From a bacterium (lineage in GTDB: Bacteria > Actinomycetota > Acidimicrobiia > Spongiisociales > Spongiisociaceae), in assembly GCA_026710435.1 (NCBI GenBank), contig JAPOQZ010000254.1, positions 38,604 through 102,603 on the forward strand: DNA of 64,000 nt. The letters are read 5' to 3'. Positions 51,061 to 58,344 of this stretch are shown here, one piece after another (position 1 is the first letter of the stretch; the number at the start of each line of letters is the position of its first letter). A program made the translations under genes and the position numbers. The notes under the pieces are model-generated. The model saw only the letters and a program-made list of their open reading frames with translations. It was not told the origin of the DNA and did no database searches.

Positions 51061-52107
51061 CTACATCGAGAGAACGTCTGCCGAGACAGGACTGGCATCC
51101 GGGGTGAAAAGGTGGCAGGCCACCCAGTGATCCTGATCGACGGTCACCGGTTGCGGCCGAACAGAATCGCACACGTCCATCCTCTCGGGGCAGCGTGCGA
51201 CAAACGGGCAGCCGTCCGATAGAGCCGAGCCGGCCTCGTCAATCGAGAGGCGTACCCGTTCTCGCTCGACTCCCGGATCGGCCACCGGGATGGCCGAGGC
51301 CAGGGCTCTCGTGTATGGATGGAACTGCTCGACCATGACCCGGTTGGCGGGGCCGACCTCGACGAGGTGGCCGAGGTACATGATGGCGATCCGGTCGCAC
51401 ACGTAACTGAGAGTCGTGAAATCGTGGGAGATGAAGAGAAGCGACATCTGCATCGACTTCTGCAGGTCCCGGATCAGATTGAGAATCCCGGCCCGGACCG
51501 ACACATCCAGCATGGTGGTCGGCTCATCGGCGATCAGGAGCTCGGGACCGAGGATGAGGGCTCGGGCGATAGCGACCCGTTGGCGTTCCCCGCCGCTCAG
51601 CTCGAACGGGTACTTGCTGACGAATCTATCGGCAGGGACAAGACGAACTCGTTCGAGACTCTCCATCACCCGGCGATGCCTGTCGGAGTCAGTCCCTACC
51701 TTGTGGATCTCCAAAGGCTCCACCACCAACTTCCCGACGCGTTTCTGGGGGTTCAGGGAGTCGAAGGGATCCTGGAACACCATGCTCACCGAACGCCGGA
51801 AGCGGGCGCTCCTGGTACGCGGTACCTGCCCGGTCATGGACTCGCCCTTGAACAGGACGCTCCCCGAAGTCGGCTGCTGCAGACCCGCAACCACTTCGGC
51901 GGTAACGGTCTTGCCCGAACCGCTCTCTCCAGCAAGCCCGAGTGCTTCGCCTGCCCGGATAACGATCGAGACACGGTCGACAGCTTTGAGGTAGTTCCTG
52001 TCGGCCCTCTTAAGGATCTCGACCAGTGTGCGACGGCGCGGGAACCACTTGCTGAGCGAACGGGCCTCAAGAAGGGAACCGGCCGCTTCCGTTGTCGATG
52101 AGAGCAC
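51061..52107 (-). CDS. oligopeptide-type ABC transporter ATP-binding protein (DppF-like)
   Basis: 348 residues. GESGSGKTV, FELSGGERQRVAIARAL, LLIADEPTTMLDVSV and ISHDFTTLSYVCDRIAIMYLG mark the ATPase. The oligo_HPY C-terminal Cys motif reads CPFVARCPERMDVC. It completes the set with the DppB-, DppC- and DppD-like genes at 41.8-44.7 kb, although it is placed between the binding protein and grdA. A 237-base gap (50824-51060) downstream holds no feature apart from the ribosome binding site of the next gene. The start is probably GTG 52107. Confidence 0.86.
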   Translation of the reverse strand: MLSSTTEAAGSLLEARSLSKWFPRRRTLVEILKRADRNYLKAVDRVSIVIRAGEALGLAGESGSGKTVTAEVVAGLQQPTSGSVLFKGESMTGQVPRTRSARFRRSVSMVFQDPFDSLNPQKRVGKLVVEPLEIHKVGTDSDRHRRVMESLERVRLVPADRFVSKYPFELSGGERQRVAIARALILGPELLIADEPTTMLDVSVRAGILNLIRDLQKSMQMSLLFISHDFTTLSYVCDRIAIMYLGHLVEVGPANRVMVEQFHPYTRALASAIPVADPGVERERVRLSIDEAGSALSDGCPFVARCPERMDVCDSVRPQPVTVDQDHWVACHLFTPDASPVSADVLSM

Positions 52108-52260
52108 ACCGCAGTGTACCGGACAGGGTGGCTCGACAGCGTGGATGGTGCAGTCTTAGATCGTTGTGCGCCGATTGCCGGGAGCCGGTACCGGGTGCTG
52201 CGTAGCGCCCGGTGGCGCCGGGGCCGAGTGTTGAGTAGCCGCCAGGTTTCCTCGGCTACA

Positions 52261-52713
52261 TCACTGTCTGTACATCGACACCCACTTGATGATCTCGTCC
52301 ACATCCGCCGAGAGTTCCATGAGCCCGACGTGTTCGTCGTAGAGAACCTCGTCGACCTGTTGCTTTATCTCGGGTTCCAATACGTGATATACAGGAAGTC
52401 CCAACGGGACTCCGGCCAACGGACCTGCCCAACTCGGGTCGCCTCTGGTCACGGTCTCCGCAAAGAGACCGGCACTGTTGGCGTCCGGTTGTCCGAGCAG
52501 CACCACCATGTTGTCGGTGCCGGAGGTCTCTGCCAGGCGATTGACGTTCGCCTGGTCCTCCAGGTCCATGGCGCCTCCCGCTGTTCAGACGAAACACTCG
52601 GTAACGCTGAACACGACGGTGGCGCCGGCCGACTCGGCCAGGAGCTTGAGGCTAGGGCCGTTGACCCCGTCCCGCTCACCGATCGCCACCACCCGTTTAC
52701 CCTCCAGATCCAT
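52261..52713 (-). CDS. grdA: GrdA, selenoprotein A of glycine/sarcosine/betaine reductase
   Basis: 150 codons from ATG 52713, with an in-frame TGA at 52585-52587 (codon 43). The N-terminus reads MDLEGKRVVAIGERDGVNGP and the active site TVVFSVTECFV-U-TAGGAMDLED. Downstream are NMVVLLGQPDANSAGLFAETV, GDPSWAGPLAGVPLGLPVYHVLEP and an acidic C-terminus. This is the full GrdA layout, with the CFVUT motif at the right place. GrdA carries the carboxymethyl group from component B to component C as a selenoether. A conventional call would start at the ATG 52569 after the UGA and lose the redox centre. A SECIS-like hairpin follows. Confidence 0.92.
52551..52564 (-). promoter_or_regulatory. SECIS-like hairpin for grdA
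   Basis: On the minus strand CCTGG-AGGA-CCAGG forms a 5-bp stem with a four-base loop. The loop starts 25 bases after the UGA, and G is its second base. Position and shape fit bacterial SECIS elements, although the stem is short. Confidence 0.55.
52585..52587 (-). other. grdA: selenocysteine UGA codon of grdA
   Basis: TGA in frame between CFV and TAGGAMDLE. It is the invariant selenocysteine position of GrdA, and coding continues for 107 codons after it. Confidence 0.9.
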
Positions 52714-52766
52714 CCAATTCCCTTTCTCGTTTCGCGATAGCGTACGCGTACTCAGCCGCCTACCTC

Positions 52767-52872
52767 TAGGAGGGTGCTGAACAATGACGATTGCTCGGGC
52801 CTGCCGCCCGCCAGCCCAGGCATTTTTGCCGGCGGTTGGCAGGCCGCTGGTGGATTGCTCAGCACCCTCCTA
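52767..52872 (+). mobile_element. 106-bp inverted-repeat element, family 1, copy A
   Basis: The perfect 14-base terminal inverted repeats are TAGGAGGGTGCTGA and TCAGCACCCTCCTA. Between them are blocks such as ACAATGACGATTGCTC and a central palindrome-like region. The reverse complement of the element at 59971-60075 is about 90 percent identical by eye. It has no coding capacity. It lies in the 354-base gap 52714-53067 between grdA and the protease-like gene; the rest of the gap shows nothing else. Confidence 0.8.
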
Positions 52873-53067
52873 ACCACTTCGGTCGTTGCTAACCGGTGAC
52901 ACAGGGTCCGGACCACATTCCTGAGTACCGGCAGGACTGCTATCCCCGCTTCCCTACAAAGGCTCCGGGAAACCCAGGGCGCGTTCACGCCACATGCGGT
53001 CGGTACGGTACTGCGGCATCAAACTCGCTTCCAACTCACGGAGAGGAGCCAGTAGGAGATCAGGCGT

Positions 53068-53484
53068 CTACAGCCTGAGCACCGGCGCGTCCGGCGCTTC
53101 AGGCCGGGGACCCAGAGTCTGGTTACGGCAATCGGCGACCAGGTCGAGCTCCTCCATGACAATCTGGCCGATCAACGCTTCCGTACCGGGCGGCGTCACG
53201 ACGCAGCGAGCGAACGTCCAGCGGTCACCGATATGCACGGTCAGGGGACCGGCGATCGGCAGCTCGCCTCGCCGCCCGTCCGCGTAGGCAACGGGGCCGG
53301 TTCCCACAACCTCGACACCGAGCCGTTGCACGACTTCCTCGGGGAGCGCGAGCATCACCGCGCCCGTATCCGCAACAGCGCTGACCGTGGCCCGGCGGAC
53401 ATCGGCTTCCTGAAGGAATCCCTTGCCAGCCAGCCCGCGGTCTACCGCGTTCTCCAACTCGACATCAACGACGATCTCACCCAC
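53068..53484 (-). CDS. retropepsin-like aspartic protease domain protein
   Basis: 138 residues. ATVSAVADTGAVMLALPEEVVQRLG contains the DTGA catalytic motif of clan AA aspartic proteases. TEALIGQIVMEELDLVAD matches the second conserved block (IG-x-x-x-L-x-x-L). One catalytic Asp per chain implies a homodimer. Similar small proteins occur near toxin-antitoxin or unrelated genes in many bacteria and their substrates are unknown. A role in processing a GrdE proprotein would be speculation, since GrdE processing is thought to be autocatalytic. Confidence 0.72.
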   Translation of the reverse strand: MGEIVVDVELENAVDRGLAGKGFLQEADVRRATVSAVADTGAVMLALPEEVVQRLGVEVVGTGPVAYADGRRGELPIAGPLTVHIGDRWTFARCVVTPPGTEALIGQIVMEELDLVADCRNQTLGPRPEAPDAPVLRL

Positions 53485-53574
53485 GGTTCGACTTCCTCCT
53501 CGGTATACTTACACGCTGAGAGTCTGCTGTTGCCCCAGGTTTAGATGATATAGACACATATAGTGATTTCTAAC

Positions 53575-55020
53575 TCATGCGAATCCGGGCTCGGCCACAA
53601 CGTCGGTGTGGCCTTCCACTATGAAGGACACACCATCGACCAACTGTGTCATTCTCCCCAGAAAGAGGCTGCCTTTGGCGACTATCATCGCCCGAGCCAA
53701 ATCCCCGCGGCGCATCGCCTCTTGTGCATGGCCCAGGTACGGGACTCCGGCCGGAATGTGGCCCTGGGTAGGAGCGAACCCGGGCATCCCGCGCTCCGCC
53801 ACGAACCGGTCCATGTCTCCCCTTCCGATCTCCCCCCGCAGAACCGCCATCGCCGCCAGGGTCCGGTAGTTGGCCCTGGGTACGTCCCCGCTACCACCGG
53901 GTTCGGTGATCTCCGGGTTGTGCATTTCGACCGCGTACCTATCGACATCCGTCAAGCCGAGGCCGGCCTTCGCGAGTGGGTCGACGACAAGCGCCTCGTA
54001 GACAGCCCGGGCCGAGGATCCGGCCCCTATGGGATGCTTGCCCGTCATGTCGAGCCGGAGTTTCATGGCACCCTTCTCGGACGGACCCACCAGAAAGGCC
54101 ATGGAAGCCAGGCAGTCCTCCATGACCGGAACGCCGTTGCGGAGGTGAGCCCGGAACTTCATGCCCAGCTTGGCGAGCGAGCCACCACCCATCACCAGAA
54201 CGTAGTCGTAGAGGCCGGCCGCCACCATCGCTCCGGCCGCGATCAGAGCGTGCACCGGTGCGGAACAGAACGCCTTGAGGTCTGACCCGGTGGCGTTCAC
54301 ACATCCGACCACCTCCCCGACGGCTTTGGACAGGCTGCCGCCACCCCGCTGGTAGCGGTCACCCACTGCTTCCTCCCCGCTGTTGAGCAGGTAGTCGATT
54401 CGACCTGCCGGAAGGCTGTTCCTTCGCAGGAGGTCAGACACTGCCAGAACCGCGGTTGCCTTGCAGGCCAGGTTCTCCAGTAGCACCGAGGCAGCCAGCG
54501 AAGCGTCCTGCTCGTGTGCCGTGCGGATGAAGCCTGCCACCCGGTTCTGGTAGTGGAGGGGTAGGCCGTGCTCATTCGCTACGAGGGACTCGATCTCGGA
54601 AGCCGGGACCCCGGTGATACGCCCCGCCCGGTGATCGAAGTGGTCGAGTTGGGCGGCGGCGACTTCGGCCAACTCCTCGTCGATGGTCAGCAGATCGAAG
54701 TCGTCGCACAGCTTCATGAGGCCGTACAGCGCCGCCTGGGTGACCATGCGTCCGAACGGGCCGTCGGTGTGGGCCGCTTCAAGTCGGTTCTCGTACCAGG
54801 GGCGGGGGATGGAGTCGAGTTCCCGAGGGTCGAGGTTGCCGACGAACACCTGGTTGGGTGGGTAGCCAACGACTTCCCTCCAAGGGCGCAGCGCCCGGTC
54901 GAGGTCCAACAGAAGCGACGGCTCCCTACCGGTCTCACGAACAGGTTTGGATCCGTACCGGACGAGGTCGGGAGCGTGGGCGAGCGCGTAGGAGGTGCTG
55001 AGAATGGCAGGTGTCGGCAT
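53575..55020 (-). CDS. grdC: GrdC, component C beta subunit of glycine reductase-type complex
   Basis: 481 residues. TSYALAHAPDLVRYGSKPVRE, VGYPPNQVFVGNLDP, PRPWYENRLEAAHTDGPFG and LYGLMKLCDDFDLLTIDEEL are GrdC signatures. The core then follows a ketoacyl-synthase-III-like plan, with VGCVNATGSDLKAFCSAP and YVLVMGGGSLAKLGMKFRAHL. Component C releases acetyl phosphate from carboxymethyl-selenoprotein A. The alpha subunit GrdD is not in the window. ATG 55020 gives the family start; the longer frame to 55068 adds 16 unsupported residues. It is the first gene of the minus-strand grd cluster. Confidence 0.85.
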   Translation of the reverse strand: MPTPAILSTSYALAHAPDLVRYGSKPVRETGREPSLLLDLDRALRPWREVVGYPPNQVFVGNLDPRELDSIPRPWYENRLEAAHTDGPFGRMVTQAALYGLMKLCDDFDLLTIDEELAEVAAAQLDHFDHRAGRITGVPASEIESLVANEHGLPLHYQNRVAGFIRTAHEQDASLAASVLLENLACKATAVLAVSDLLRRNSLPAGRIDYLLNSGEEAVGDRYQRGGGSLSKAVGEVVGCVNATGSDLKAFCSAPVHALIAAGAMVAAGLYDYVLVMGGGSLAKLGMKFRAHLRNGVPVMEDCLASMAFLVGPSEKGAMKLRLDMTGKHPIGAGSSARAVYEALVVDPLAKAGLGLTDVDRYAVEMHNPEITEPGGSGDVPRANYRTLAAMAVLRGEIGRGDMDRFVAERGMPGFAPTQGHIPAGVPYLGHAQEAMRRGDLARAMIVAKGSLFLGRMTQLVDGVSFIVEGHTDVVAEPGFA

Positions 55021-55133
55021 CAAGAATATTCTCCCAGTTTCAGCGAATTCGCCAGAACCGCTGGTCAAACGCTCGAAACATCAAGCGTAGCCTCAACCGC
55101 GGGGCTGTTCGGTCGACGTGCCGGATCGCCAGA

Positions 55134-56057
55134 CTACGCAGCAGCTTGCCGGCGGGCGGATCGGATACGTACCAGATCGGTGACCACCAGTCCCAGGAGC
55201 ACCAGCACTCCCCCGACGACGATTCCGGGCTGGATCTGCTCGTCCAGAATCAAGACACCACCATACACGGCGACGAACGGCACGATATAGGCGGTGATTG
55301 ACGAGTACGTCACGGTGACATGGCGGATCAGGACGAAATAGAGCGCCAGCGGTATCAGGTTTCCCATCAGCCCGACGTAAGCCACACTCAACCCACCGGT
55401 CGTCGAGAGTGAATCCGGGATACCTTCGAAGAAGAGGGCCAGCAGGGCCAGGCCCGCGCCGCCGACTGCCAGTTGGACTGCGGTGACGGCCAGGACCGAA
55501 TAGCGACCGGCGTAGCGCTTGGCGTACACGGCTGCGAACGACACAGCTATCACGCTTATCAGGGCGAACACACCGGCAAGCGGAGGGTTGCCACCCTCGG
55601 CGATACCCGAGTCCCCTCCAAGGAGCAGCACCGCTACCCCACCGAGACCCAGCATGAGTCCAAGCAGGATCGGGGCCTTGAGCCGCTCGCTGGACAGCAT
55701 GAAATGAGCCACCACCGCAGTCCCAAGCGGGATGAGGGCACTGACGAGGGCCACGAATCCCGCGGATGCGTTATCGAGAGCCACGTTGCGGGTCTGGTAG
55801 GGAAGCAGGATCGCCAGGATCGAGAGGACCGCTCCCACCCTCCATTCGAGTGGCCCGAGCAGCTTGCCCCTGTGCAGACCTCCGGTCAAGATCACGATCG
55901 CCACTGCCGCGACGAGCGCGGAACCCGACGCGACGGTCAGGGGACCTAGACCCTCCCGGAGGGCGACCCGGATCCCTACCGGCGACGAACCCCATCCGAA
56001 GCTGATGATCAGCAAGAGTCCCCAGATCGTATAGTTCGATGTCAGGAACTTCACCAT
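55134..56057 (-). CDS. EamA/DMT family transporter, paralogue
   Basis: About 307 residues, ten helices in two EamA repeats, beginning near IWGLLLIISFGWGSSPVGIRVALREGLGP. It is strongly similar to the transporter at 38514, with the same LREGLGP and ILDEQIQPGI-like motifs. The two flank the region between 38.5 and 56 kb. The start could be GTG 56093 or ATG 56057; the latter aligns with the paralogue. It lies just upstream of grdC and may export a product of the pathway. Confidence 0.82.
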   Translation of the reverse strand: MVKFLTSNYTIWGLLLIISFGWGSSPVGIRVALREGLGPLTVASGSALVAAVAIVILTGGLHRGKLLGPLEWRVGAVLSILAILLPYQTRNVALDNASAGFVALVSALIPLGTAVVAHFMLSSERLKAPILLGLMLGLGGVAVLLLGGDSGIAEGGNPPLAGVFALISVIAVSFAAVYAKRYAGRYSVLAVTAVQLAVGGAGLALLALFFEGIPDSLSTTGGLSVAYVGLMGNLIPLALYFVLIRHVTVTYSSITAYIVPFVAVYGGVLILDEQIQPGIVVGGVLVLLGLVVTDLVRIRSARRQAAA

Positions 56058-56163
56058 GTGGGACTCGCTGGACCACGGATACTGACGAGTCACGAACCCT
56101 CGACTTGAACGGGATCCATCGACCTGTCGAAGGCACTCTGTTCGCTACTGCTGGTAGTAGTCA

Positions 56164-56370
56164 CTAGCCCCGATTTTTCATGCGGGGGTTTGCACTAGGC
56201 GAGCAGAGTGCGGGATATAAGCTTCTGACCAGGGACTACGGCCATTTCCACAATCCCGTCTGCCCGGCGGGATCTTCACCCGTCGGGTGAAGCCAGGCCC
56301 AGTCACGATCATGTGGTTGATGTGGCCTGTTGCCGTGGGTGTGTCTGGAAACATAAAGAATCAAGGCTAG
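56164..56370. mobile_element. 207-bp inverted-repeat element, family 2, copy 2
   Basis: It starts CTAGCCCCGATTTTTCATG. Its end read inverted is CTAGCCTTGATTCTTTATG, so the terminal inverted repeats match at 15 of 19 positions. The interior matches 33626-33834, with the same hairpin (TTCACCC-GTC-GGGTGAA) and GATCATGTGGTTGATGTGGC. It has no coding capacity. It fills most of the gap 56058-56392. Confidence 0.7.
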
Positions 56371-56392
56371 TAGCAGCCGCTCTCCCGGAGGT

Positions 56393-56761
56393 TCAGCTCG
56401 CCAGCGCCGGGCGGACCGGGTAATCCTCCGGCCTGCCGGTATCGCCTTGCTGGATCACGAAGTCCCGGCGGTCCCGGTAGAGGCGGGCCCGGTTCACCAC
56501 ATAGTTGACGCTCGGTTCGATGTCACGCCAGTGGGTCATCAGCCAATACTTGTAATCGCCTACGAACAGGTAGGTGTTGTTCATGCGGAAGAAGCGCCCG
56601 CGTATGCCTTCCCCGGACCGGAACCGTTCGCATACCGCCTCCAGCAACTCTTGCTGATGGTCCCTCTCGGACAGCACGTACTCGTCGGGCCACGTGTTCC
56701 TGTAGGTGGTGGCCTCTCTCCAGGGAGCGGCGGCGATCAGTCCAGCTAGATCTCTTGGCAT
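56393..56761 (-). CDS. hypothetical protein, conserved-looking
   Basis: 122 residues from ATG 56761 (GAGGGT upstream). The sequence WREATTYRNTWPDEYVLSERD, GRFFRMNNTYLFVGDYKYWLMTHW, then RARLYRDRRDFVIQQGD has the Tyr/Trp/Arg density of a conserved small cytoplasmic domain. I recall similar unnamed proteins but no function. No signal peptide or membrane segment is seen. It lies 28 bases downstream of the macro-domain gene and may be its partner. Confidence 0.6.
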   Translation of the reverse strand: MPRDLAGLIAAAPWREATTYRNTWPDEYVLSERDHQQELLEAVCERFRSGEGIRGRFFRMNNTYLFVGDYKYWLMTHWRDIEPSVNYVVNRARLYRDRRDFVIQQGDTGRPEDYPVRPALAS

Positions 56762-56789
56762 ACCCTCGGTCACTTCTCCTCTACCGGTC

Positions 56790-57302
56790 TCATTGCGGCG
56801 CCTGCTCCAATCCGTGTCGGAAGGCATCCGCGGCCCGGCGGTCATATCCCAGAAGTTGTATCTCGGTCAGTTGGCCCTGACTCTCCTCCATCCACCGGAT
56901 GCACTCCGAAGCGATCAGTTCGGCCCCGGCCACCAGCGGGTAGTCGAAGACGCCGGTCGAGATGGCCGGCATGGCCACCGTCCCGGCCCCTATCGCTACC
57001 GAAGCGCCCAAGGCTGCAAGCACCGCCCCCCGGAGAATCGCCAGATGTTCTGTCCAGCACGGTAGCGGGGCCCTGCGACGTGAACGACCCACTCCGCTCT
57101 CAATCGGCCACCGACGGTGACCGCCATCCGGCCGGTCGGGAGTGGAACATTCTCCGATACCCATCGTTGGGAGTCCTTCACGAACTCCTCCCCGCCCGCT
57201 CTCGCCAGAGCCGCCGCTAACCCACGACCCTGCTGGGGATCCTCGTTGGCGGCGTTGACTATCACAGTCGACACATGACTTCGTGATGTCGCCCCGAACC
57301 AC
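56790..57302 (-). pseudogene. macro-domain protein with two compensating frameshifts
   Basis: From GTG 57302 the product starts VVRGDITKS. At about 57278 one extra base moves the reading to another frame that gives STVIVNAANEDPQQGRGLAAAL, PTGRMAVTVGG and VVHVAGPRYRAGQ. At about 57050 one missing base returns it to the first frame, giving TEHLAILRGAVLAAL, TVAMPAISTGVFDYPL and LTEIQLLGYD. Together these are the complete ADP-ribose-binding macro-domain order. As sequenced, no single frame encodes it, so it is either a pseudogene or carries two sequencing indels. Macro domains remove or read ADP-ribosylation. Confidence 0.65.
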
Positions 57303-57535
57303 AGCCAGGTCGTTCGACCCTCTTCCTCTCTCAGGCGCCTCTCCTCGCTGCGAGGACCGCTGAGATGGGCCTTACCCAGACCGTGTGACACATTCCGTGT
57401 CCCATCCCCGGCTGATTCTGGAACCGCGATCCACTGCCCACTCAATGGTCACTTACGTGGGCGACGGGCACCACCACGCGTATAGCATCCGGGTATCCGG
57501 TTACCGCCCAACAACGATCCGACGGGGAGGTCAGT

Positions 57536-58333
57536 GTGACGGCTGGTACAGATGGTAAAGGCTCGAATCGAAGCCCAGACTACGTCTTGCGGGACGTGTG
57601 CCACGCTACGCTCAAGTGCGGCCAGCTCGACTTCGTGAAGCCCGATGACGAGATCTCGGTAGCCATCACCCGCATGGTGGCCAAGGAGTACTCCCAGATG
57701 CCTGTGCTCGCCGCAAAGAAGACGCTAACCGGAGTAGTGACTTGGCAATCGATCACGGACGCCCTCCTCTCACACCGGTCCCACAACCCAGACGATGGAC
57801 TGCCCAGGTGCCAGGACGCCTGCGACACGCCAGATGCATTGCATCGCTTCCAAGTCGACACGCCGCTCCTCGAAGTCCTCAAGGCGTTGTTCGATCATGA
57901 CTTTATTCTGACCTTCGAAGACGGCCAACTCTTCGGGATCATGACCCCGGCCGACGTGGTGCGCTGGGCGGACGAGCGTGCAATGAGCCTCGTTGAAATA
58001 AGGGGCTTGGAGCTCCGTCTACGAGACCTTTGCCAGCGAGTCGGACGCAAGAAGGGATTGCAGAGTAGCGACATGAGTTTCAAAGATTACTCAGATTGCC
58101 TGCTCGGGGATGGTGGCCACGCCTGGAACACGATGAGCGATATGGGTGGATGGCAGGGTCTGAACCGAAGGGAATTCAAGAAGGCGTTCAAGAAAGCGAT
58201 GCGTGCCCGTAACAAGATCCTCCACTTCAATAAGGAGGACGAGCCGGACCACTACCGGGATGCCCGACTCGACATCGCCAATCTCGTTCGACTAGTGGAC
58301 TTCGCAAACGACCGCACGCGCAACGCGGAATAG
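57536..58333 (+). CDS. CBS-pair protein with HEPN-like C-terminal domain
   Basis: 265 residues. Residues about 20-150 form two CBS repeats (DEISVAITRMVAKEYSQMPVLAAKKTLTGVVTW and later LLEVLKALFDHDFILTFEDGQLFGIMTPADVVRW), expected to bind adenosine nucleotides. Residues 155-265 are helical and contain RARNKILHF, an R-x4-H motif of HEPN ribonuclease domains. The fusion suggests a nucleotide-sensing RNase, perhaps in stress or phage defence. There is no partner antitoxin beside it. It is convergent with the minus-strand macro gene side and 11 bases before the oxidase. Confidence 0.6.
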   Translation: MTAGTDGKGSNRSPDYVLRDVCHATLKCGQLDFVKPDDEISVAITRMVAKEYSQMPVLAAKKTLTGVVTWQSITDALLSHRSHNPDDGLPRCQDACDTPDALHRFQVDTPLLEVLKALFDHDFILTFEDGQLFGIMTPADVVRWADERAMSLVEIRGLELRLRDLCQRVGRKKGLQSSDMSFKDYSDCLLGDGGHAWNTMSDMGGWQGLNRREFKKAFKKAMRARNKILHFNKEDEPDHYRDARLDIANLVRLVDFANDRTRNAE

Positions 58334-58344
58334 CCAGCCTTGTG

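Noticed and set aside
52261..52569. A 102-residue protein starting at ATG 52569
   Set aside because: The ATG is the internal GAMDLE Met of GrdA. The family N-terminus and CFV-U motif lie upstream in the same frame, so the full gene starts at 52713.
52896..53078. Small plus-strand frame next to element copy A
   Set aside because: No ribosome binding site, no motif, and its 3' end runs into the protease gene on the other strand.
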